Source: Solirubrobacterales bacterium (GTDB taxonomy: Bacteria; Actinomycetota; Thermoleophilia; Solirubrobacterales; Solirubrobacteraceae). Taken from it: 64,000 bases of DNA. Under the pieces are notes generated by a model, which did no database searches, had not been told where the DNA came from, and was given only the letters and a program-made list of their open reading frames with translations. Shown here piece after piece: positions 33,757-41,930 of the stretch. Within the stretch, counting starts at the first letter, position 1. The number at the start of each line of letters is the position of its first letter. The position numbers were made by a program, and so were the translations under genes. Location: NCBI GenBank assembly GCA_027315115.1, contig DAHUYQ010000001.1, positions 1 to 64,000 of the forward strand, given 5' to 3'.

Positions 33757-35856
33757 TTGCTCATGTCCGACCACATCGGCGTCGCCCCGCTGATCGAGCG
33801 ATGGCTCACCGCGCCCGGGGGCGGCCGCAGCGAGGATCCGTTTGCGCTGGTCGGATGGAGCACGCGCCGGGTCTCGCTGCCCGGGCAGGAGGACCGGGCC
33901 GCGACACAGCGGGACGTCGAAGCGCCGGACTCCTGGTCGCAGGCGGCAGTGGCGACCGTCGCCGGCCGCTACCTCGGCCGTCTCCCTGACGGCTCTCAGG
34001 AGCGCTCGATCAGGTCGCTCGTCGAGCGCGTGGTGGGCACGATCGGCGAATGGGCGCAGGCGTCCGGGCACGCGGCGGGGGCGCATGAGCGCACGACGTT
34101 GATGGCCGAGCTCGCCGCGCTAGTGCTCACGCAGCGCGCCACGTTCGCCACGCCGGTGTGGCTGAACGTCGGCCTGGAGCCGCAGCCGTTCACCTCGGCC
34201 TGCTTCATCCTCGAAGCCGAGGACTCGATCCGCTCTCTGCTGGACTGGAACTCACGCGAGGGCCTGATCTTCCAGCAGGGCGGAGGGTCTGGCATCAACC
34301 TATCCAAGGTGCGCTCGTCGCACGAGCCGGTCTCGCGCGGCGGATTCGCGAGCGGGCCCGTGTCGTTCATGCGCGCCACCGACGCGTGGGCCGCCACGAT
34401 CCGCTCGGGTGGGCGGGCGCGCCGCGGCGCCAAGATGGTGGTGCTGGACGCCGAGCACCCCGACGTGCTCGACTTCATCTCCTGCAAGGCGCGTGAGGAG
34501 GAGCGCGGCCTGGCGCTGGTGGCGGCGGGCTACGACCCGCAGGAGGTCGTGCGCTCGCTGGCCTTCCAGAACGCGACGCATGCGGTGCGCGTCAGCGACG
34601 GCTTCATGCACGCAGCCGAGACCGGCGGCGATTGGAGCCTGCGGGCCGTGAGAACCGGCGAGGCGCTCGACACTCTGCCCGCCCGGGAGCTGCTGGCAGC
34701 CTGCGCCAAGGCCGCATGGCGCTGCGGCGACCCGGGACTGCAGTTCGCCGAGACGATCGAACGCTGGCACACCTGTCCCCGCTCGGGGCCGATCGTCGCG
34801 TCCAACCCGTGCGGCGAGTTCCTGCACGTCGGCGAGTCGGCATGCAACCTCGCGACCCTGAACCTGCTCGCCTTCCTCACCAGGCACGGCACGTTCGACA
34901 CGAGCTCGTTCGTCCGCGCGGTGGAGCTGCTCGTGCTGGCCCAGGACGCGATCGTCGACGGCTCCGCCTACCCCACCGAGCGCATCGCCACGGGCGCGCG
35001 ACGCTTTCGCCCGCTTGGACTCGGATACGCGAACCTCGCCGCGCTGCTGCTGACGCTGGGGGTCGCCTACGACTCCGATCGGGCGCGCGGATGGGCGGCC
35101 GCGATAACCGCGCTGATGAGCGCCGTCGCCTACCGTCGCTCCGCTCAGCTCGCGGCGGCGCTCGGCCCCTTCGAGGAGTTCGAGGCCAACCGCGAGCCGA
35201 TGCTGGACGTGCTCGCCCGCCACCGCGACGCCGCTGCGGCGATCGGGGCCGACGCGCCCGCCGCTGTGCTCGCGGTGGCCCGCGCAGAATGGGAGCAGGC
35301 GCTCGCGCAGGCACAGGCTCACGGCCTGCGCAACTCGCAGACGACGCTCATACCGCCGACCGGCACGGTCAGCCTGATGCTCGACTGCGAGACCACGGGC
35401 GTCGAGCCCTACTACGCGCTCTCCGGGCGCAAGCATCTCGCCGACGGCGGCGAGCTCCACTTCCAGAGCCGAGCGGTAGCCGACGCTCTGCTCGCGCTCG
35501 GCTACTCCACGCACGCCGTGGAGGAGCTCGGCGAGTACGCGCTGGACCACGGGCATCTCGCCGGCGCCCCTGCGCTGCGCCCCGGCGACGGGCCCGTCTT
35601 TCAAACCGCCGGCGGCCCCGACCCGCTCCCGATCGCCGCGCACCTGCGCATGGTCGCGGCCGTGCAGCCGTTGGTCAGCGGCGGCGTATCCAAGACGGTC
35701 AACCTGCCACACGACGCCTCGCCGCAGGCGATCGAGCAGGTCTTCCTCGACGCCTGGCGCCTGCGCCTGAAGTCGATCTCCGTGTACCGCCAGGGGTCGA
35801 AGGTCGAACAGCCGCTGGAGGCGGAGCAGAGTCCCGAACGGGCTCATGCCGGATGA
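33757..35856 (+). CDS. nrdZ: Short class II (B12-dependent) ribonucleotide reductase
   Basis: A 699-residue reductase making deoxynucleotides with adenosylcobalamin. The three core cysteines are present: TSACFI (about 146), the thiyl-radical Cys in NPCGE (about 352) and GESACNL. The nucleotide-binding QGGGSGINLSKVR and the late PPTGTVS and SVYRQGSK blocks are also visible. It ends right after the last block and lacks the C-terminal tail with the CXXC redox pair found in long NrdJ enzymes, as in mycobacterial NrdZ (about 690 residues). No B12 riboswitch was recognised upstream, and no partner subunit is needed. Confidence 0.88.
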   Translation: MLMSDHIGVAPLIERWLTAPGGGRSEDPFALVGWSTRRVSLPGQEDRAATQRDVEAPDSWSQAAVATVAGRYLGRLPDGSQERSIRSLVERVVGTIGEWAQASGHAAGAHERTTLMAELAALVLTQRATFATPVWLNVGLEPQPFTSACFILEAEDSIRSLLDWNSREGLIFQQGGGSGINLSKVRSSHEPVSRGGFASGPVSFMRATDAWAATIRSGGRARRGAKMVVLDAEHPDVLDFISCKAREEERGLALVAAGYDPQEVVRSLAFQNATHAVRVSDGFMHAAETGGDWSLRAVRTGEALDTLPARELLAACAKAAWRCGDPGLQFAETIERWHTCPRSGPIVASNPCGEFLHVGESACNLATLNLLAFLTRHGTFDTSSFVRAVELLVLAQDAIVDGSAYPTERIATGARRFRPLGLGYANLAALLLTLGVAYDSDRARGWAAAITALMSAVAYRRSAQLAAALGPFEEFEANREPMLDVLARHRDAAAAIGADAPAAVLAVARAEWEQALAQAQAHGLRNSQTTLIPPTGTVSLMLDCETTGVEPYYALSGRKHLADGGELHFQSRAVADALLALGYSTHAVEELGEYALDHGHLAGAPALRPGDGPVFQTAGGPDPLPIAAHLRMVAAVQPLVSGGVSKTVNLPHDASPQAIEQVFLDAWRLRLKSISVYRQGSKVEQPLEAEQSPERAHAG

Positions 35857-36040
35857 GCCGCACCGGATGGGCTGGGCCGGCTGACCCGCGCCGACCCACA
35901 GGGCGCACGCACGCCCCGACCCGCGCGGAGCGCGCCGCGGACTTTCACGGACGCGCTTGGGGGTGCATTCACGATGAGAGGCCGACTGCGGCGGCGGTAC
36001 GGTCGCAGTACCTGGCCGGATCGAGCACAAAGGAGTCCAG

Positions 36041-36418
36041 ATGCCAGCTGCCAAGACACCACAGCCACGTCCTTCGGCGGCAGCCGCCGCCCGGGCTCGC
36101 GCAGAGGACGATCAACGCCAACTCGACCACGTGATGCAGTCGCTGGAAGCGGCCCAGAAGGATCTCGCCTCGATCGGAGGCAGCGTGGGCACAGGCGTGC
36201 GCGATCTGCGTCGCGACGTCAACAAGCTGATTCGCGACGCGCGTAGAGACGTCGTGAAGATGCGCCGGGCCGTGCAGCGCGACCTCGTGCGCCTGCAGAA
36301 GGACCTGAGCAAGGCAGCCACGGCCAAGCCATCGGCCTCACGTCGCCGAGCGACCACGGCCACCTCCAGGACCGCGGGGCGGCGCAGCGCCGCAAGCTCG
36401 CATCAGCCCGGTAGATGA
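36041..36418 (+). CDS. Basic coiled-coil, histone-like tail protein
   Basis: A 125-residue protein. The middle (about 22-92) is a long amphipathic helix (QLDHVMQSLEAAQKDLASIG, RDVNKLIRDARRDVVKMRRA, DLVRLQKDLSKAA). The last 35 residues are a Lys/Arg/Ser/Thr-rich tail like histone H1-type or nucleoid proteins. Its TGA overlaps an ATG at 36415 that opens the frame of the Lon-like gene. Binding to DNA or to the cell envelope is possible; nothing decides it. Confidence 0.55.
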   Translation: MPAAKTPQPRPSAAAAARARAEDDQRQLDHVMQSLEAAQKDLASIGGSVGTGVRDLRRDVNKLIRDARRDVVKMRRAVQRDLVRLQKDLSKAATAKPSASRRRATTATSRTAGRRSAASSHQPGR

Positions 36419-36489
36419 CGGGCGACATACGGCGCTCACAGCGGGCCGCGGGCGACGCCGGCTCGGCCACCGTGAGCAGACGGTGGCCG

Positions 36490-38955
36490 ATGAGCGACCG
36501 CGAGCGACTGCGGCTCGACGCGGAGCAGTTGCGCCGCCGCTGCGACCCGGCCACGCTCCCCTTCGCGACGACGGCGGAGGTCGAGCCGTCGGACGGCGCG
36601 ACCGGCCAGCAGCGCGCGGTGCGCGCCATCGACTTCGCCGTGCGGGCGCCGCAGCTCGGCTACAACGTGTTCGCGACCGGGCCGGCCGGAGTGAGCAAGC
36701 GCGAGACGATCGAGACGCAGCTTCGCGCCCACGCGCGAACCCAGCCCGCGCCCGAGGACGTGGTGTTCCTGTTCAACTTCGAGGAGCCGAGCAGGCCGCT
36801 GTGCGTGACGCTGCCCGCGCGGCAGGGCCGCCGCCTGGCGCGCATGATGGCGGCGTTCGTCGCGCAGGCCTCGCGGGAGATACCACATGCGTTCGAGAGC
36901 GAGAGCTATCGTCGCCGCCGCTCGGAGGTGACGGAGCCCTTCGAACGCGAACGCGAGGACACGCTGGAGCAGATACGGTCGTTCGCACGCTCGCGCGGAC
37001 TGGATCTGGAGGTCACGCCGGCCGGCGTCGCGTCGATCCCGCTCGTGCACGGGCGACCTGTCACCCCGAGCGAGTTCCAGCAGCTACCCGAGCAGACGCG
37101 TAAGCAGCTCAGCGCCGCCGGCCACGAGGTCGAGCTGCGCATGAACACCGTCGTGCCGGCGCTGCGAGAGATCGAATCGCGTGCGCGCGAGCGGATGCGC
37201 GCGCTCGACCGCGAGGTCGTGCTGTTCGCCGTCGGACATCTGATCGAGGAGATCAAGCGCGAGTACGCCGACTCGCAGACGCTCTGCTCGTGGCTGGAAC
37301 GCGCCCGCGAGGACGTGGTCGATAACTACGGAGGCTTCCTCGCCAATGCCGAGCAGGCGCAGATGGCGGCGCCGATGCGCGCCGTGCTGGGGAGGGGAAT
37401 GGAGGCGTTTCACGCGCGCTACGAAGTCAACGCGTTCGTCGCCGGCGAGCAGGACGGCGCGCCGGTCGTGGTCGAGCGCAACCCGACGTTCGCGCGTCTG
37501 TTCGGGCGGATCGAGTTCGAGACGACGCTCGGCCTCGCCAGCACCGACCATCGCCACATCAAGGCGGGCTCGATCCATGAAGCCGCCGGCGGCTACATGA
37601 TCCTGCGCGCCGAGGACGTGCTGCGTCAACCGTTCGTGTGGGATCGGCTGAAGGAGATCCTGCGCACCGGACAGGCGCGCGTCGAGAACCTCGGCGAGCA
37701 GTTCACGCTCTTCCCCATGGCGACGCTCACCCCCAATCCGGTGCCGGTGCGGGTGAAGATCGTGCTCACCGGGTCGCTGCAGCTCTACGAGCTGATGCAC
37801 GCGCTCGACGAGGATCTTGCCGACCTGTTCCGAGTGAGAGCCGACTTCGACGTGCAGATGCCCTGGACCGAGGAGGAGCCCGCACGGTATGCCGCGTTCG
37901 TCAGCGCGCTCGTCGCGCGCGAGGGGCTGCTGCACTTCGACGCCGGCGCGATCGCGCGCATCGTCGAGGACGGCGCGCGCCGCGCCGCCCACCAGGGCCG
38001 GCTCTCGACCCGCTACGAGCAGATCAGCGACCTGGTCATCGAGTCAAGTCACTGGGCGGCGGCGGGCGGCGCCGAGCTGGTGGGCGGCGTGCACGTCGAG
38101 CAGGCGCTGCGCGAGCACCGCCAACGCTGCGACCTGATCGAGCAGCATCTGGCGGAGATGGTCGACGAAGGCGTGCTGCATGTCGAGCTGACCGGCGGTG
38201 CCCTGGGACAGATCAACGGGCTGGCGGTGCTCGGCCTCGGCGACTACGCCTTCGCTCACCCGGCCCGCATCACGGCCACGACCGCGATCGGGAGCGGCGA
38301 GGTGCTCAGCATCGACCGCGAGAGCAAGCTCACCGGCAAGATCCACGACAAGGGCTTTCTGTCGCTGCGCGGATACCTGGAGCAGCGCTACGGCGGGCAG
38401 CGACCGCTCGCGCTTTCGGCAAGCCTCACCTTCGAGCAGTCGTACAGCGGCCTGGACGGCGACTCGGCGTCCAGCGCCGAGCTCTACGCGCTGCTGTCGA
38501 GCCTCGCCGAGGCGCCCCTCGACCAGGGGATCGCGGTCACCGGCTCGGTCGACCAGCACGGGCGCGTGCAGGCGGTCGGCGGGGTGACCGAGAAGGTCGA
38601 GGGCTTCTTCGACGCCTGCGACCGCGCCGGCCTAACCGGCGGGCAGGGCGTGATCGTTCCCGCCAGCAACGTCAAGCACCTGATGCTCGGCGACCGCGTC
38701 ATCTCGGCGGTTCGCGAGGGCCGCTTTCACGTCTGGGCGATCGAGCGCGTCGAGCAGGGGATGGAGCTTCTCACCGGCCTGCCGGCAGGCGAGCTCGCGG
38801 CCGACGGCACATATCCGGAGGGCAGCCTGCACCGTCGCGTCCAGGACCGCCTGCTGAGCATGGCGCGAGCGGCGCAGGAGTGGAGCGGCAGGCGTCCGCC
38901 TCGCGACGCCGGCTCTGCGCCCGCGCCAGGCGCGAACGGGTCCAGCGCGCAGTAG
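36490..38955 (+). CDS. Lon-like protease with degenerate AAA module
   Basis: About 821 residues of the non-canonical Lon family that begins LDAEQLRRRCDPATLPFATT. The nucleotide loop is GPAGVSKRET: the second glycine before Lys is Ser and the following residue is Arg, so ATP binding may be weak. The C-terminal Lon proteolytic domain keeps the Ser of GDSASSAELYALLSSLAEAP (about 659) and the Lys of GGVTEKVEGF (about 701). MSDRERLRL at 36490 was preferred because it matches the family N terminus; ATG 36415 overlapping the upstream stop is possible. It is probably an ATP-independent or weakly ATP-dependent protease. Confidence 0.85.
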   Translation: MSDRERLRLDAEQLRRRCDPATLPFATTAEVEPSDGATGQQRAVRAIDFAVRAPQLGYNVFATGPAGVSKRETIETQLRAHARTQPAPEDVVFLFNFEEPSRPLCVTLPARQGRRLARMMAAFVAQASREIPHAFESESYRRRRSEVTEPFEREREDTLEQIRSFARSRGLDLEVTPAGVASIPLVHGRPVTPSEFQQLPEQTRKQLSAAGHEVELRMNTVVPALREIESRARERMRALDREVVLFAVGHLIEEIKREYADSQTLCSWLERAREDVVDNYGGFLANAEQAQMAAPMRAVLGRGMEAFHARYEVNAFVAGEQDGAPVVVERNPTFARLFGRIEFETTLGLASTDHRHIKAGSIHEAAGGYMILRAEDVLRQPFVWDRLKEILRTGQARVENLGEQFTLFPMATLTPNPVPVRVKIVLTGSLQLYELMHALDEDLADLFRVRADFDVQMPWTEEEPARYAAFVSALVAREGLLHFDAGAIARIVEDGARRAAHQGRLSTRYEQISDLVIESSHWAAAGGAELVGGVHVEQALREHRQRCDLIEQHLAEMVDEGVLHVELTGGALGQINGLAVLGLGDYAFAHPARITATTAIGSGEVLSIDRESKLTGKIHDKGFLSLRGYLEQRYGGQRPLALSASLTFEQSYSGLDGDSASSAELYALLSSLAEAPLDQGIAVTGSVDQHGRVQAVGGVTEKVEGFFDACDRAGLTGGQGVIVPASNVKHLMLGDRVISAVREGRFHVWAIERVEQGMELLTGLPAGELAADGTYPEGSLHRRVQDRLLSMARAAQEWSGRRPPRDAGSAPAPGANGSSAQ

Positions 38956-39122
38956 CGCTCCCGGTAGCGCTCCAGGCTCCTGTGCAGGTCGGCGCGCGCG
39001 GTCGTGCTCGCGCTCGAGAACACGATCTCGCCGGTGAGCTTCTCGAGGCGGTTGTCCACCGTGTAGAAGAGACCGAGCGACGCCGCGCTTATGCGCATCA
39101 GCGATGCCAGGGCGTGAGCCAT
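38940..39122 (-). pseudogene. Possible N-terminal fragment of a regulator
   Basis: About 60 residues (MAHALASLMRISAASLGLFY, then LHRSLERYRERYCALDPFAP) look like the start of a GAF- or autoinducer-type domain of a LuxR regulator. The frame then runs into the end of the Lon-like gene on the opposite strand and loses protein character. It is presumably truncated. Confidence 0.3.
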
Positions 39123-39581
39123 CAGGCTACTAACGGGCTCAGCGCCTGTACTACGCTGGCGCGCCGGCGCTAAAGACGGCGCCCTGCGGCATCCGCTGCA
39201 GGTCTTCGCGGCCGCCGGGCGGGTCGGCGCTGCGCCGGGTGGACCGAAGCCTCACCCGGCTTGCGCCCGATCATAGATCGCCGCTTACTTCATACGTCCC
39301 AGGACTGTGTGTCTGCCTGGGCGGCGTGACACTCCCGACACCTGGACAGGCCGCTGGACCGGACTTGCCCATCCAACGCGTAGCCACGGCTGGGCCTCGA
39401 AGGGCCATTGTCGAGTTGGCGATCCGCCGGACCACGAAGGGTAGAGCATCCGCGCACGCGGGTAGCGTTCTCGTGGGCTGACGGGCTTCCCCAGAGGACA
39501 AGCGAAGGGAGGCAGCTCTCTGACCCGGTGGACAAACGGTGGGCAGCCCGGGTTCAGCCCTGTCCTGACTGTCCAGCAAAG
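39123..39581. other. Non-coding or decayed stretch upstream of a broken DUF4143 gene
   Basis: Several frames are open but give Pro/Arg/Ser-rich sequence without motifs. No RNA gene or clear repeat was seen. It probably belongs to the remnant of an element inserted near tRNA-Lys. Confidence 0.35.
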
Positions 39582-39797
39582 CCCGTCCTCATCGTCGAAC
39601 GCCCCGACGCAGCCATAGTCGCGATCGAGACCAAGCTCAGCGACACCGTCACCGACGCCGACGTCGCGCACATCCTGTGGCTGCGCCGCCAGATCGGCGG
39701 CCGCCTGCTCGACGCGATCGTCGTCTACACCGGAACGCTCGCCTACCGCCGCAGAGACGACATCGGCGTCGTGCCACTCGCCCTGCTCGGCCCATAA
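39582..39797 (+). pseudogene. C-terminal fragment of a DUF4143/AAA ATPase
   Basis: The last 70 residues (VLIVERPDAAIVAIETKLSD, WLRRQIGGRLLDAIVVYTGT, DDIGVVPLALLG) match the PD-(D/E)XK-like C-terminal end of AAA proteins with a DUF4143 domain. The ExK pair in ETK is retained. The AAA part is gone and the upstream frame is noise. It lies 165 bases from the 3' end of tRNA-Lys, a usual site for integrated elements. Confidence 0.6.
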
Positions 39798-39932
39798 CCA
39801 CGCGATCATGCCGTACAGATCACAAGAACGCCCCGGGTTCGCTCAACGTCAGTGAGATGCCCGCGATCATGCCCTGGATCCGGCTTCCCAAAGCCAGATC
39901 TGGCATCAGTGGAGAGAACCAGACGTTGGGCG

Positions 39933-39955
39933 AACCCAGCGTTTTTGGCTGGGTT
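39933..39955. terminator. Hairpin after tRNA-Lys
   Basis: A perfect 8-base stem, AACCCAGC paired with GCTGGGTT around a 7-base loop, lies 7 bases past the 3' end of the minus-strand tRNA-Lys. It is a likely processing or termination hairpin; no T-run follows on the tRNA strand. Confidence 0.45.
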
Positions 39956-39961
39956 AGCCTA

Positions 39962-40034
39962 TGGGCCGTGCAGGAATCGAACCTGCAACCTTGGGCTTAA
40001 GAGGCCCCTGCTCTGCCAATTGAGCTAACGGCCC
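39962..40034 (-). tRNA. tRNA-Lys (CTT)
   Basis: On the minus strand the acceptor GGGCCGT pairs with ACGGCCC, and the anticodon loop CTCTTAA gives anticodon CTT. The T arm is TGCAG-GTTCGAT-CTGCA-like, and the discriminator is A. The top pair of the anticodon stem (G-A) is mismatched. No CCA is encoded. Confidence 0.93.
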
Positions 40035-40167
40035 GAGGGGGTGGCCTGCGACAGGCCGGCTCAGAGCTCATTCTACCTGCCCGCGACGATCGAGGCTCGC
40101 CCGGCCGCCCGGCTGGCTGCCACGCACCGCCGCTGGCGGCCCGCTCACCTCCCGGGCGGCCGCGGGC

Positions 40168-41091
40168 CTACCCCTGGAAGACGATCGTGCGGGCTCCGTC
40201 GACGATCACGCGGTCATCGAGGTGCAGCGCGACCGCGCGGGCGAGGACCACGCGCTCGATGTCCCTGCCGACGCGTTCGAGCTCCGTGGCGCTCTGGCTG
40301 TGCTGGACCCGCTCGACGTCCTGCTCGATGATCGGGCCGCCGTCGAGCTCGGCGGTCACGTAGTGGGCGGTGGCGCCAATCAGCTTCACGCCCCGCTCGC
40401 GCGCGCGGCGGTAGGGGTCGGCGCCGGCGAACGCGGGCAGGAAGGAGTGGTGGATGTTGATCACGGGCACGCCGAGCCGCTCCAGGAAGTCGCCGCTGAG
40501 GATCTGCATGTAGCGCGCGAGCACCACCACGTCCACCTCGCCGCGCAGCAGGTCGAGCATCGCCTGCTCGGCCTCCGGCTTGCGTCCCTGCTCGACCGGC
40601 ACGTGGTGGTAGGTCACGCCGGCGGGCTCGACCTCCGCCCGCAGGTCGTCGTGGTTTGAGACCACGGCCACGATCTCCGCCTCCAGCTCGCCCCGGCGCC
40701 AGCGCCAGAGCAGGTCGACCAGGCAGTGGTCGTAGCGGGAGACGAGGATCGCCATCCGCTGGCGCTCGCCGTAGCGGCGGATCTCGAAGTCCATCTGAAA
40801 GCGGCCGCCAACCTGCGCGGCGAAGCTCTGCTCGAGCTCGGCCGCGCGCTCCGGCATCCCGTCCATCACGAACTCGGTGCGCAGGAAGAAGCGTCCGCCG
40901 ACGGCGTCGGATGAGTACTGGTGCGAGGAGACGATGTTCGCGCCCTGCTCGAAGAGGAACCCCGAGACGGCCGCGACGATTCCGGGCCGGTCGGGACAGC
41001 CGATCAGCAGCCGTGCGGAATACGGCGGCGGCTCGGGCGCGCCGGCCGGCTGGGCGCCCAGCGGGTAGGTGATCTCCCCTGAGCCGGCCAC
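40168..41091 (-). CDS. purU: Formyltetrahydrofolate deformylase
   Basis: A 307-residue enzyme that hydrolyses 10-formyl-THF to formate and THF, supplying formate for purine synthesis. An N-terminal ACT domain (RLLIGCPDRPGIVAAVSGFL, about 24-100) precedes the formyltransferase fold. The catalytic Asn-His-Asp set is visible in VINIHHSFLP, GATAHYVT and DGGPIIEQD. GTG 41091 was chosen because the ACT domain begins soon after and the upstream frame overlaps the TPR gene. That TPR gene ends 11 bases before it. Confidence 0.92.
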   Translation of the reverse strand: MAGSGEITYPLGAQPAGAPEPPPYSARLLIGCPDRPGIVAAVSGFLFEQGANIVSSHQYSSDAVGGRFFLRTEFVMDGMPERAAELEQSFAAQVGGRFQMDFEIRRYGERQRMAILVSRYDHCLVDLLWRWRRGELEAEIVAVVSNHDDLRAEVEPAGVTYHHVPVEQGRKPEAEQAMLDLLRGEVDVVVLARYMQILSGDFLERLGVPVINIHHSFLPAFAGADPYRRARERGVKLIGATAHYVTAELDGGPIIEQDVERVQHSQSATELERVGRDIERVVLARAVALHLDDRVIVDGARTIVFQG

Positions 41092-41102
41092 GCCTGCACG
41101 CG

Positions 41103-41876
41103 CTATTTCTTCTTGCTGGCCGAGGATGACGAGGACGTGGCGCTCGTCGTGCTCTTGGCGCTCGTCGCGCTCGTCGTACCGGCGCTGCTCGTACCGGCGC
41201 CGGCTGCCGCCGTGCTCGACGCCGTCTTTTCCTTGACGCTGCGCTTGACTCTTTCGAGTTCCGATTCCAGCAGCAGGCGCTTGGACTTGGGCGCCAGCGC
41301 GACCGCCTTCTTGGCGGCCAGGTCGCCCTGGCTTTCGTTGTGCGCCAGATAGGCGTACTCGGCAAGCTGCGAGTAGAGCGAAGCGCTCGGCGGTTCGGCG
41401 GCTATCACGATCTGAAGCGCCGCGACGGCGTTGGGGGGTTCGTTCAGCGCCGTGGTGCTGAAGATGTTCGCCACCTCTCTGGCCAGTTTGACGCTCGGCG
41501 GGCTCGGGTTGAGCGCGAGATAGTGGTTCCAGGAACTGGCGGCCTTGCGTAGCTGCTGCCTGCCCTTGGCGGTATAGCTTTCGGTGGTCGAGTTGTAGTC
41601 TTCGGCCCCGGTCGCTTCGTGGAGCTGCGCTTCGGTCAGCGCGACCCATGCCGCGGCATTGCTCGGGTCCTTGGCGATCTGCTTCTTGGCAGCGGTGATC
41701 TTGGCCGCGTAGGTGCTGCCGCCGCCGCCTTCCCTGCCGACGCTTTCGAAGATGCTGCCACCACCGACGCTGCCCACGCCGAATCCGATCAGGCCCACCC
41801 CGAGCAGCAGCGCAAGACCGGTGTAGATCACCTTCACGGAGCGGCGACGGCCGCGAGACCTCAGATCGAAGAGCAT
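41103..41876 (-). CDS. Membrane-anchored TPR protein
   Basis: A 257-residue protein: a basic start, one membrane helix (VIYTGLALLLGVGLIGFGVG, about 16-36), a Gly/Ser linker and four TPR-like helical pairs (about 60-210: NAAAWVALTEAQLHEATG, NEPPNAVAALQIVIAAEPPS). A Thr/Ser/Ala-rich tail ending in three Lys follows. It is a scaffold-type protein facing outward or inward; the partner is unknown. It is cotranscribed with purU downstream, and tatC lies just upstream. Confidence 0.65.
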   Translation of the reverse strand: MLFDLRSRGRRRSVKVIYTGLALLLGVGLIGFGVGSVGGGSIFESVGREGGGGSTYAAKITAAKKQIAKDPSNAAAWVALTEAQLHEATGAEDYNSTTESYTAKGRQQLRKAASSWNHYLALNPSPPSVKLAREVANIFSTTALNEPPNAVAALQIVIAAEPPSASLYSQLAEYAYLAHNESQGDLAAKKAVALAPKSKRLLLESELERVKRSVKEKTASSTAAAGAGTSSAGTTSATSAKSTTSATSSSSSASKKK

Positions 41877-41930
41877 CTACTTGATTTTAGAGGCGCGAGG
41901 CCTGGTTGACCACGAAGAGGCTCGCAAGCC

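Noticed and set aside
34300-36054. A 584-residue minus-strand frame opposite the ribonucleotide reductase
   Set aside because: Shadow frame. The plus strand contains all reductase motifs.
36415-36490. ATG 36415 as the Lon-like start
   Set aside because: It overlaps the upstream stop and is possible, but family members begin near MSDRERLRL and the added 25 residues have no protein character.
40168-41649. A 493-residue version of PurU
   Set aside because: The extra N-terminal part is the antisense-like shadow of the TPR gene on the same strand. The ACT domain begins after GTG 41091.
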